Both the position numbers and the translations under genes were made by a program. The notes beneath the pieces were generated by a model. The model was given only the letters and a program-made list of their open reading frames with translations. It searched no databases and was not told the origin of the DNA. DNA of 64,000 nt from Sophora flavescens (Eukaryota; Streptophyta; Magnoliopsida; Fabales; Fabaceae): assembly GCA_030762895.1 (NCBI GenBank), contig JAUPTC010000114.1:34501-98500 (forward strand). The letters run 5' to 3'. Every line of letters starts with the position of its first letter. The first letter of the stretch is position 1. Shown here in pieces: positions 21,648 to 32,268 of the stretch.

Positions 21648-23234
21648 TGACCGCGCTGTCACCACGCGCCAAAAAGAACGAGCGTTTACAAAATAATGTA
21701 GTATAGAGCGACAACTCGGATCGTCTCTCAAGGACTCTTTAGTTGTTGTTATTATTAACAGAAAATCAAAAGTTAGTTTTTGGGGGGTTTTGAGATTGAA
21801 AACTAAATTAAGAAGCAAAACAGAAAACAAAGCAAGAAAACAGAGCAGTTACCAAATAAGCTAAGCGATTAACCTACTGTTCTCGGTTTCCCAACTATCA
21901 TCGGTTCATGCAACCCTAAGCAAATTCTAATCCCCTCCCGGTTGTAGCAATAATTCACAAGCGGAACCACTACTACGGATATATATCCCTATTCCCGAAT
22001 TAAGCAAACGGGGTTAAGCACTTCGTGAACTAAGCGAACACGAAACATACACACGCGAATTAAGCAAACGCGATTATATATAGGAACATGATATCACCGA
22101 GATAAACCAACACAGCACAATATACTCCTGAATTAAGCAAACAGAAATATAAAGCATGGCATTGAAAAGAGAAAAGGAAATGAAAACAGGAAATACAAGA
22201 AACCTCAAGTCTTAACAGAAACCAATCACAGTAGATTAATCTAGGAGATTAATTCTCCATTACAGACATAAGCAGAAAAGAAAAGAAAAGGAAAATAAAC
22301 TATTGAAACTACCACTACTCCTACTAACTCCTACTGACTCCTCTGCCTAACTATGACTCCTATTTATACAAATTCTCTCAAGACCTCTCAATATCTGAAT
22401 ACTCCTTTAATTCACTTCAACCTCTGCCTCTTAGCTTTCCAAAGCCACTCAATTTGCTTAATTATGAGTTAAGATGAGGGAGTTATGTCCACATTCAACT
22501 CATAGGGCAGCTGAAACGTCTCTGACTTCACATGGATTAAAGCCCTTCAAAACGGCTCTGTTTGGAATAATGGTCTTCATGAGAGTTAAAGCTCTTTGTT
22601 TTATCTTTCATTTGCCACCGGTTTCAGTTCAAACCGACATCTACAGCCCAAGTTATGGCCCAATCTTCATGACCAGTTCAGGTTCCAGTGACAGCAATTA
22701 TGTTCTGACTTCAAGGCCCAATGTGACCCACTATACATCCAATTCAGCATCTGAGTTCTTCATGAAAGTTGTTTGGATTCCTTTTAGCTTTCCCTCAGTT
22801 CTGCCTTCAAATAGGCTTTTGGTCTCTCTCTTGTCACGGCCGTGATGGCCATCACGGCCAGGCCGTGATCGCTTCTGCCAAGGGTATCCTTCCACATTCT
22901 GGTCCGTCACGGCCGTGATGCTTATCACGGGCAGGCCGTGATCCTTTCTGACTTTCATAATCTTCTCATCACGGCCGTGACCAGTGTCACGGCCTAGGCG
23001 TGATAGCCTCTGCTTCAGATACACTTCCTCACTTGCTCTTCTTATTATCCTGAAACAACAAAATAGCCATAAGCTTTATTTGATTCAAAACTAGCTAAAT
23101 TAACCTAAAAATACTTTATAGACTCAAAATACTACTTAAAGACAATCAAGTCTAATTTGGGTAAAAATGATATAAAATTAGCACAAAGCCAAGGTTTTTA
23201 CTAGTTATAAAACCAGTCAAACAGAGGCTCATCA
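21648..23234 (-). mobile_element. Solo LTR of a related gypsy family (family C), TSD CTTAG
   Basis: 1587 bp with TG...CA ends. On the minus strand it starts TGATGAGCCTCTG and ends GCGCGGTCA, flanked by CTTAG at 21643-21647 and 23235-23239. The uninterrupted site is visible in family A at about 5786-5800. No internal sequence remains, so it is a solo LTR left by recombination between two LTRs. Its ends resemble family B, but its GC-rich cluster (22834-23008) consists of TCACGGCCGTGA dyads rather than TCGCCTCGCGA. The segment 22433-22660 resembles the ~450-bp satellite. A TATA-like ATTTATAC lies at about 22371-22378. Confidence 0.9.
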
Positions 23235-23239
23235 CTTAG

Positions 23240-24006
23240 CAAGAGAATGGTTGCAAGAAACTAAGTTTGGGGTGGCTACAAGGATATGATGTGTTGGTTG
23301 GGATTGAGAAAAAAGAAAAAAATATAATAAAAAGGTTGGAGCCAAAAAGAAAAAAAAAGAAAATAAAAAATTAAAAAGTGCAAAAATGCCAAAAAGGCTG
23401 TTTGAATAAAAAGGCTGTGGTCACCCAAAAGCATAAAGAAAAATGAAAAAAAAAGGAACTTGAGTGAAATTCAAAGTGCAAAAAGCTCATGCTCTGTTAG
23501 TTCCTAGGGTCTTCAGCCTAGATCCTTTCTATATCTTACCCTTAACCAGGCCCCATTACAACCCATAAAAGACCTCTTGATGTTGCTTGCATGTTTTCTG
23601 TGGGAATCATTTGGAGATGAAAATCAAATTCATGGGAAGTGCTCTGAAAAGTGAAATTGAGTGAATTGTTGTTAGCCTGACAAAAATTGAGCGATTGAGT
23701 GAACACTAAATGCCCTTGTGAGGAAGGCAGTTGTTTGAATTTGGTGATCTCTCTCTTGTGTGTAACTTGGATCCCCTGCTTAGATTAATGATTGTTTGAA
23801 TGATGAAATTCTCAATTGTTTAGAATGAATGATTGTGGGGATTGCTTTGTTGAAGGGGGGGACATTGAAGAAAACTGTTTTGATGAAACTGCTTGAATTT
23901 GTGCAAGGTTGATTGAATCTTTTAAGCTTGCCAGGTCTTGAGTCTTTTTTTGATTTTTGAGTTTTAGTTTGCTTGGGGACAAGCAAAGTTTAAGTTTGGG
24001 GTATTT
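23240..24006 (+). mobile_element. 3' non-coding region of family B, second part
   Basis: Homologous to 5800-6615 of family A. It ends in GGGGACAAGCAAAG and TTTAAGTTTGGGGT just before the 3' LTR, the probable polypurine-tract region. Non-coding. Confidence 0.78.
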
Positions 24007-25236
24007 TGATAAGCCTCTGGCTCATCTAGTTTTATGGCTAGTATGACCAAGGTTTTGTGTAAATTATATCCTATTTTCACCCAAATTAGATTAGATTGTC
24101 CTCAAGCAAGGTTTTGAGTCCCTAAGGTAGTTTTAGGTTAAATTAGCCAGTTTTGAGTCAAATAATGCACTTATAGCTATTTCTTTGTTTTTAGGTTAAG
24201 TAGAAGTTGAGAGAATAAAGAAACAGGGGATTCGCCTCGCGAGAGTTTTTCTCGCCTCGCGAACCTGAAAGCAAGCAGAATAGTGAAAATGACATCCTCT
24301 CTGGTTCGCCCCGCGAACAGCCCCTCGCCTCGCGACCCTGAGAGCTGACTGTTCCAGAGAAATGCAACCCGTTCTGTGTCGCCTCGCGGATACATGTCTC
24401 GCCTCGCGAGACTGAAGGCCAGAAGCCATGACTGTTCCATTCCTCACCACGCGAGTAGTGCTTCGCCTCGCGAGAAGACCAAACGTTGCTGACTCTTCAT
24501 GATATTCGCCTCGCGAATAAGGGCTCGCCTCGCGAGTTGGCTGAATTTCTGAATAATTATAAAAGGTTGTTTTGGACAGATTGGAAAGACTTTTGCTTCT
24601 CCATAGTTTTACATATTTTCTGTGTATTTCGTTATTGTCATGGAGAACTAAATTCTTAGATTAATCTACTGTATGAGAATTCAATATACTTGAGGTTTTG
24701 TAATTCCCACTTTTCTTGCTTTTCCCTTTTCAATGCCATATTATACATTTCTGTTTGTTATTTCAGGAGTGTATAGTGTTGTATTGATTCATTTCAGTGA
24801 TGTTATGATCCTATACTTAATCGCGTTTGTTATTTCGCGTGTGTTCATTCATGTTCGTTAGTTCATGAGGGCTTAACCCCGTTTGTTATTTCAGGAATAG
24901 GAACATATATCCGTAGTAGCGATTTCATTGTTAATTGTTGCTACAACTGAAAGGGGATTAGAATCTGCTTAGGGCTTGGAATTACATGAACCGATGATAG
25001 TTGGAAATTCGAGAACAGTAGATTAATCGTATTTTGCTACTTGATAATATCTTTGAATTGCCTTGTTTTCATTGCTGTATTTTCTTTGATTGCATCCAAA
25101 CCAAACCCCCCAAAACTGAATTTTGTGATAAATAACACTTCGAGAGTCCTTGTGAGACGACATCCGAGTTGTCGCCCTAAACTACAGTTTTTATAACCCG
25201 CTCGTTCTTTTTGGCGCGTGCGCGATAGCGCGACCA
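24007..25236 (+). repeat. 3' LTR of family B
   Basis: 1230 bp, nearly identical to 16840-18050. The main difference is one extra ~20-bp piece at about 24240-24259 carrying a further TCGCCTCGCGA copy. The dyad cluster is at 24232-24540, with TATAAAAG at about 24558. It ends GCGCGACCA, next to the TSD GTATC. Confidence 0.9.
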
Positions 25237-28200
25237 GTATCAAATGCCTTAATTGGGCTTAAAATGAGTAAGTCGGGCCCATTTAAGTGAAGGAACATCA
25301 TGGATTGCGCACTGATCCGCGCCAGAGAACTCGGGACACAATTTAGTCTTGATTTTGGCCCAATTTGACAATTCTTGTGAAACTTGAAATTGTAGGACTC
25401 TTCCTTATCTTTCTAGGGACAGCAAGATCACCAAAATCTGATATCTGTGGCTCTAGTTATGCTCTGTGCATGGCAACAAGGTCAAGATGAGTGAAAATCC
25501 AAAAATTAACAATGTTTAGCAATTAAGCCCAATAATGTAAAAGCAAAACCAATGATCGTAAAAGTGGTCTAATTTCTGTCTCTCGCTGGCTTTTGCGGTT
25601 GTAAACTGCTATTTATGTTTATTAATCCTGACCTATCCCTAGACCAAATTAAGGGCCTCTAAATAAGATTTCCATCATGGTATCATATACCTTAATTGGA
25701 CAAAAGAAGAGTAAGTTAGGACCATTTAAGTGAAGGAGCATTATGGACTGCGCACTGATCTGCGCCAGAGAAAACGGGACCCAAATTAGCCTAAATTTTG
25801 GCCTCATTTGACAATTCTTGTGAGACCTGAAATTGCAGGTCTCTTCCTTATCTTACTAGGGACAGCAAGATCACCAAAATCCGATATCTGTGGCTCTAGT
25901 TATGCTCTGTGCATGGCAACAAGGTCAAGATGAGTGAAAAATCCAAAAATTAACAATGTTTAGCAATCAAGCCCAATAATGTAAAAGCGAAAACAATGAT
26001 TGTAAAAGTTGTCTAATTTCCGTCTCTCTCTGGATTCTGCGGTTGTAAACTGCTATTTATGCTTATTGATCCAGACCTAACCATAGACCAAATTAAGGGC
26101 CTCTGAATAAGCTTTCCAACAAGGTATCATATGCCTAAATTGGGCATTAGATGAGTAAGTTAGGCCTATTTAAGTGAAGGAGCATAATGGACTGCGCACT
26201 GATCTGCGCCAGAGAACTCGGGACCCGATTTAGCCTTGATTTTCGCCTAATTTGACAATTCTTGTGACACTTGAAATTGCAGGTCTCTTCCTTATCTTTC
26301 TAGGGACAGCAAGATCACCAAAATCTGATATTTGTGGCTCTAGTTATGCTCTGTGCATGGCAACAAGGTCAGGATGAGGGAAAAATCCAAAAATTAACAA
26401 TGTTTGGCAATTAAGCCCAATAACGTAAAAGCAAAAACAATGATTATAAAAGTTACCTAATTTCCGTCTCTCTCTGGCTTCTGCGGTTGTAAACTTCTAT
26501 TTATGCTTATTTATCCTGACCTAACCATAGACCAAATTAAGGGCCTCTGAACAAGCTTTCCAACAAGGTATCATATGCCTTAATTGGGCATAAGATGAGT
26601 AAGTTAGGCCTATTTAAGTGTAGGAAAATAATGGACTGCGCACTGATCTGCGCCAGAGAACTCGGGACCCGATCTATCCTTGATTTTGGCCTAATTTGAC
26701 AATTCTTGTGAAACTTGAAATTGTAGGTCTCTTCTTTATCTTTCTAGGGACAACAAGATCACCAAAATCCGATATCTGTAGCCCTAGTTATACTCTGCGC
26801 ACGGCAACAAGGTCAGGATGAGTGAAAAATCCGAAAATTAACAATGTTTAGCAATTAAGCCCAATTAAGCCCAATAATGTAAAAGCAAAAACAATGAATG
26901 TAAAAGTTGTCTAATTTCCGTCTCTCTCTGGATTCTACGGTTGTAAAGTGCTATTTATGCTTATTGATCCAGACCTAACCATAGACCAAATTAAGGGCCT
27001 CTGAATAAGCTTTCCAACAAGGTATCATATGCCTAAATTGGGCATTAGATGAGTAAGTTAGGCCTATTTAAGTGAAGGAGCATAATGGACTGCGCACTGA
27101 TCTGCGCCAGAGAACTCGGGACCCGATTTAGCCTTGATTTTTGCCTAATTTGACAATTCTTGTGACACTTGAAATTGCAGATCTCTTCCTTATCTTTCTA
27201 GGGACAGCAAGATCACCAAAATCTGATATCTGTGGCTCTAGTTATGCTCTGTGCATGGCAACAAGGTCAGGATGAGGGAAAAATCCAAAAATTAACAATG
27301 TTTAGCAATTAAGCCCAATAACGTAAAAGCAAAAACAATGATTATAAAAGTTGCCTAATTTCCGTCTCTCTCTGGCTTCTGCGGTTGTAAACTTCTATTT
27401 ATGCTTATTTATCCTGACCTAACCATAGACCAAATTAAGGGCCTCTGAAAAAGCTTTCCAACAAGGTATCATATGCCTTAATTGGGCATAAGATGAGTAA
27501 GTTAGGCCTATTTAAGTGAAGGAACATAATGGACTGCGCACTGATCTGCGCCAGAGAACTCGGGACCCGATCTATCCTTGATTTTGGCCTAATTTGACAA
27601 TTCTTGTGAAACTTGAAATTGTAGGTCTCTTCTTTATCTTTCTAGGGACAAAAAGATCACCAAAATCCGATATCTGTAGCCCTAGTTATACTCTGCGCAC
27701 GGCAACAAGGTCAGGATGAGTGAAAAATCCGAAAATTAACAATGTTTAGCAATTAAGCCCAATTAAGCCCAATAATGTAAAAGCAAAAACAATGAATGTA
27801 AAAGTTGTCTAATTTTCGTCTCTCTCTGGCTTCTGCGGTTGTGAACTACTATTTACGCTTATTGATCCAGACCAAACCAAAGACCAAATTAAGGGCCTCT
27901 GAATAAGCTTTCCAACAAGGTATCATATGCCTTAATTGGGCATAAGATGAGTTAGTTAGGCCTATTTAAGTGAAGGAACATCATGGACAGTGCACTTATC
28001 CGCGCCAGAGAACTCGGACCCGATTTAGCTTTGATTTTGGCTTAATTTGACATTTCTTGTGAAACCTGAAATTGTAGGTCTCTTCCTTATCTTTCTAGGG
28101 AGAGCAAGATCACCAAAATCAGATATCTGTAGCCCTAGTTATGCTCTACGCACGGAACAAGGTCAGGGTGAGTGAAAAATCCGAAAATTAACAATGTTTA

Positions 28201-28831
28201 GCAATTAACCCCAATTAAGCCCAATAATGTGAAAGTAAAAACAATGATTGTAAAAGTTGTCTAATTTCTGTTTGTCTCTGGCTTGTACGACTGTAAACTG
28301 CTATTTATGCTTACTTATCATGACCTAACCCTAGACCAAATTAAGGGCCTCTGAATAAGCTTTCCAACAAGGTATCATATGCCTTAATTGGGCTTAAGAT
28401 GAGTAAGTTAGGCCCATTTAAGTGAAGGAACATCATGGACAACGCACTAATCCGCACCAACAAACTCGGGACCCAATTTAGCCCTGATTTTGGCCTAATT
28501 TGACAAATCTTGTGAAACTTGAAATTGTAGGTGTCTTCCTTATCTTTCTAGGGACAGCAAGATCTCAAAAATCCGATATCTGTAGCTCTAGATATGCTCT
28601 GCGAAAGGCAACAAGGTCAGGATGAGTGAAAAATCCGAAAATTAACAATATTTAGCGATTAAGCCCAATTAAGTCCAATAATGTAAAAACAAAAACAATG
28701 ATTGTAAAAGTTGTCTAATTTCCGTCTCTCTCTGGCTTGTGGGGTTGTAAACTGTTATTTATGCTTATTAATCCTAACCTAACCCTAGACCAAATTAAGG
28801 GCCTCTGAATAAGCTTTCCAACAAGGTATCA
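25237..28831. repeat. ~450-bp satellite array, segment 2
   Basis: About eight monomers. The AGCTTTCCAACAAGG marker recurs near 26110, 26553, 27009, 27451, 27908, 28357 and 28813 (spacing 442-457 bp). A two-monomer higher-order unit of ~898 bp is visible: 26110-27000 and 27009-27900 share the private variants GCCTAAATTGGGCATTAG and GATCTATCC. Length variation largely reflects one or two copies of AATTAAGCCC. No gene is seen. Confidence 0.92.
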
Positions 28832-29130
28832 CACTAGTGGAAAATATACATTAGACAGTAAAGGTTTACATCAGTTAACCAAAAGCTAGACGTTAAAAAG
28901 GGGGCGGTGGCAGTTTTGTAAATATCAGACTTCATTAATTCAATTTTAACGTCAGTTGTTTTAAGGACTAACGTTAAAAGTGAAGTGACTCGCTTTTAAC
29001 GTCAGTTCAATAAACAACTGACGTTAACAGTGAACGTTTTAACGTCAGTTCTTTATCGAACTGACGTTAAAAGTGAGTCACTTCACTTTTAACGTCAGTC
29101 GTTACATCAACAGACGTTAAAGGTTATTTT
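28832..29130 (+). repeat. CACTA-1 left terminal and subterminal repeats, block 1
   Basis: After the terminal CACTAGTGG, four hairpin-like units follow at about 28944-28983, 28993-29030, 29037-29075 and 29088-29123. Each has TTTTAACGTCAGTT paired with AACTGACGTTAAAA across 8-12 bases. Subterminal repeats of this kind bind the TNP1/TNPA protein in characterised En/Spm elements. Confidence 0.85.
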
Positions 29131-30029
29131 AATAATTTTTTTATCTAGTATATGTACCCTTCCACATTGCCTTCCTCAAAGTTTCAGTTTCATAATTGCT
29201 TTGATGTTTTGTGTTTCTGTTTTGAAAACTAAAATATATGTGCAAAGTATAAGTTGAATCAATAACCCAAACCGGATCTCATTCATGAAGTGTAATACAG
29301 ACTGATACAGAAGATTGAAAGGGTTTAAAATCCTATAAAAAGTTACATTGAAAGGGTTTAAAATCCTAAACATTAAAGCTACTTCCCATCAGAGAGTTTT
29401 ATGAAATATGCCAAAGGGAAAACTATACTCCGAAGGGTGCACTCGATCTGTTTTAGCAATGGTCTTGGAACAGTCACTTGCATCCTTTAAGACCTCAGAA
29501 AACTGGGGGGCATGAGAGAGCTCAAGAGAGGCAAAAACAGGTGCAGTAGATCTGTTTCAAGCAAATTAAGGCAGTGGTTCTAGAGACTTCCATGACGGTC
29601 ACTTGCTGCCAAAGCTGAGGTTTTGGAACTGTGACACCCGAGCACCTGATTTGCCCTCCAGCAGCTGATTCTCCGGAAGGATGATAAGGTGAGCAACTCA
29701 CATTACGTGGTTTACACAAGTTTATCACCCATGTTATGTGATTTACACAACCTCAGAAGTTGTTTGACCATTAAGACAAAGATCTTTGAGTCTAGGAATA
29801 GGAAGAAAGAGTGATGAAGTTAATCTCCATGGCAGAGCCATATTGTGAAGCCGAAAATTAAAAGGATGGAAGGAAGCTATTTATAGGAGCAGGGGATGAA
29901 GTTACTAAGCTATTCTGATTTCCTTGAAAACTTATCTATAAACTTAATGCTCATTAATAGGATTAAGTTATAAGGTGCATGGGTAAGTAGCACAGTAGTC
30001 AAAGGAATGAATGTTTTTGCAGATACCTA
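29131..30029. other. CACTA-1 filler sequence, first copy of an internal duplication
   Basis: No recognisable gene. A minus-strand ORF of 68 codons (29522-29728) has no known domain. About 290 bp (29734-30025) reappears at 30853-31145 with few changes, including GTTGTTTGACCATTAAGAC and GGCAGAGCCATATTG. It may be a captured host fragment, but I cannot identify a source. Confidence 0.6.
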
Positions 30030-30345
30030 TACACTTTTAACGTCAGTTGTTTAAAAAAACTAACGTTAAAAGTGTTTTTAAAATAAAAAATATTTATTGT
30101 TAACGTCAGTTTTTTATACAACTGACGTTAAAAGTGTGATTTTTACTTCAGTTAAATAAATTGCTGACGTAAATAATCCTATATATTATAAACGTGCAGA
30201 ATGAATATTGGAAATAATGTAATTAATATACGGGAACTTGGCAGTCATAAATTAAGTTGACGTTAAAAATGAGGTGGTGGCAGTTTGTAAATATTAAATC
30301 ACTATTTGCGTCAGTTCTATAAATAACTGACGTAAATAATTATGA
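30030..30345 (+). repeat. CACTA-1 subterminal repeats, block 2
   Basis: Four or five AACGTCAGTT/AACTGACGTT hairpin units, some shortened to GCGTCAGTT...AACTGACGTA, as in block 1. Confidence 0.8.
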
Positions 30346-31150
30346 AACTCATTTCATTGGTTGTCATGTCCCTTTTGTCCTTCTTAACGCAGATCACTCC
30401 ATATAGTGCAGTTTATTTCTAAACCCTTTTTTTAAACAAGTTTATTTTTTATTTTATTAATTAGCTTGGATTAGTAAACAAATTCTTGTGCAAATTAAAA
30501 TAAATAAACACTTAACATAAAACAAGTTATATGTATTATCAAATCGTATCTCATTGAAGCGATTCATAAGTTAAAATTACATGATTAAAAGATAAAAAAT
30601 TTCTGCAACATAGCCCAAAAATATAAAAAAGTTTCTGCTTCAACATCATTTTCTTCTCAGTCCTGTCATCAGAAACTCCAATGGATGCATCACCTCCCTC
30701 ACTTGAATTCCATGATGCAAAGTAAATCCTCAGTCACTAGCAGCGAAAGCAAAGTGAAATGGATCTTTGCATCTTTCTTCTTCACTGGAATTCCTTGATG
30801 CATCGTCTAGAATCCACAGTCACTTGCTATGGATTCACCCAACCTTACCATCCATGTTATGTGATTTACACAACCTCAGAAGTTGTTTGACCATTAAGAC
30901 AAAGATCTTTGAGTCTAGGCATAGGAAGAAAGAGTGATGAAGTTAATCTCCATGGCAGAGCCATATTGGGAAGCAGAAAAAATTAAAAGGATGGAAGGAA
31001 GCTATCTATAGGAGTAGGGGATGAAGTTACTAAGCTATTCTGATTTTCTTGAAAACTTATCTAAAAACTTAATGCTCATTAATAGGATTAGGTTACAAGG
31101 TGAATGGGTAAGTAGCACAATAGTCAAAGGAATGAATGTTTTTGCAGAAA
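30346..31150. other. CACTA-1 filler sequence, second copy of the duplication
   Basis: AT-rich sequence without a gene up to about 30850, then the second copy of the ~290-bp duplicated piece (30853-31145). The two copies sit at equivalent places, each followed by a hairpin block, so the duplicated unit probably includes the repeats. Confidence 0.6.
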
Positions 31151-31425
31151 CTAATAAACTTTTAACGTCTGTTGTGTAATACAACTGACGTTAGAAGTGT
31201 GAGTGTTTTTAACGTCAGTTTCTTAAGACAACTGACGTTAGAAGTGTGAGTGTTTATTAGTTTTTTCGGAAACTAATAAACTTTTAGCGTCCATTGTGTA
31301 ATACAACTGACATTAGAAGTGTGAGTGTTTTTTAACGTCAGTTTCTTAAGACAACTAACGTTAAATATATGACCTTTAACGTCAGTTTTTACTAACAACT
31401 GACGTAAAATGTTGTTTTATTTTGA
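31151..31425 (+). repeat. CACTA-1 subterminal repeats, block 3
   Basis: About five units of AACGTCAGTT/AACTGACGTT type. A ~110-bp piece (about 31145-31250) is itself repeated at 31258-31330 with the text AAACTAATAAACTTTTA. Confidence 0.8.
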
Positions 31426-32268
31426 TTATAACGTTTACACCCGTGCGGCTTCTGCACTTCTATGTACGTCTCTTTTCTCTTTTCATCACGCTCAACCCTC
31501 ACTCTCAACCCTCACTCTCACTCTGCCCTAATCGCTAGCTCATCTCCACCGTAACCACCGCGAGGGCTTCTTCGCCACCACCGTGAGGTACACTCTTAAC
31601 CCCTAACTCTGTCTTTCCTGCTCATTCTTTGCAATAACTTGACATCTCTCTTTCCTCTTCCCACGCACTAACTCTCCTTGTCCCTTTGCTCTCAGTAACC
31701 ACATCGAACGTTGGCCACCACTCGAGCTTCCCCCCCACCACCACGCGAGCGCCTATTTCTGGTGAGTCTTTAGGGCACATTTTTTTATTTTTGGTTTTGA
31801 GTGTATGTTGAAACTGTAGTCTCAGTAGTTGAAACTTGAAACTGTGAGTTTGAGTTGTTTGGAATGTCTCTATTTTTGGTTTTGAGTGTATGTTGAAACT
31901 GTAGTCTCAGTAGTTGAAACTTGAAACCGTGAGTTTGAGTTGTTTGGAATGTCTCTATTTTTGGTTTTGAGTGCATGTTGCTCTGCTGGTTGATCTGTCA
32001 CGGCCGTGATGCTCATCACGACTAGGCCGTGATCAGTTCTGCCCTTGAGGGTCTGGTTCAGTTGGCACGTTACGGCCGTAATGTCCCGTGACCAATGCTT
32101 GGCAATCTTCAAAAACTATAGTTTTCAATCTCTCGTATTGTCCTTCTATTGGATAGATGTTTTGTATATCTACAGGACCTATCTAGTTATTTTTATTTAT
32201 ACTTCTGTATTTATTTTGAGTTATAACCTATGTTAATACATATATATTGTTTCTGAACAGGCATACAT
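31426..32268 (+). promoter_or_regulatory. CACTA-1 leader and 5' intron region
   Basis: A pyrimidine-rich leader at 31490-31590 (CCCTCACTCTC repeats, then CACCGTAACCACCGCGAGGG) ends at a good splice donor, CCGTGAGGTAC. Another GTGAGT follows at about 31762. This resembles a plant 5' untranslated exon. An 85-bp unit is tandemly repeated 2.3 times at 31787-31980. At 31996-32092 lie TCACGGCCGTGATG, ATCACGACTAGGCCGTGAT and TTACGGCCGTAA dyads like those in the solo LTR. A likely acceptor, TTCTGAACAG, at 32251-32260 precedes the first coding exon. Confidence 0.55.

Larger units (their letters stand above)
16840..25236 (+). mobile_element. Family B non-autonomous Athila-like retroelement, TSD GTATC
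   Basis: Bounded by LTRs 16840-18050 and 24007-25236 and flanked by GTATC at 16835-16839 and 25237-25241. Removing it restores the satellite text AACATGGTATC-AAATGCC. Order: LTR, primer site, Athila-type gag, protease, unknown C-terminal segment, long 3' region interrupted by a solo LTR at 21648-23234. Reverse transcriptase, RNase H and integrase are absent, so it depended on a helper. The LTRs are nearly identical apart from a ~20-bp dyad unit, so insertion is recent although gag and protease carry frameshifts. Confidence 0.92.

Noticed and set aside
21648..23234. MITE or DNA transposon because of the palindromic GC motifs
   Set aside because: 5-bp TSD, TG...CA ends and homology to gypsy LTR ends identify it as a solo LTR.
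16840..25236. Family B as an autonomous element with pol hidden in another frame
   Set aside because: No reverse transcriptase, RNase H or integrase motif appears in any frame between 20931 and 24006; that stretch matches non-coding 3' sequence of family A and a solo LTR.
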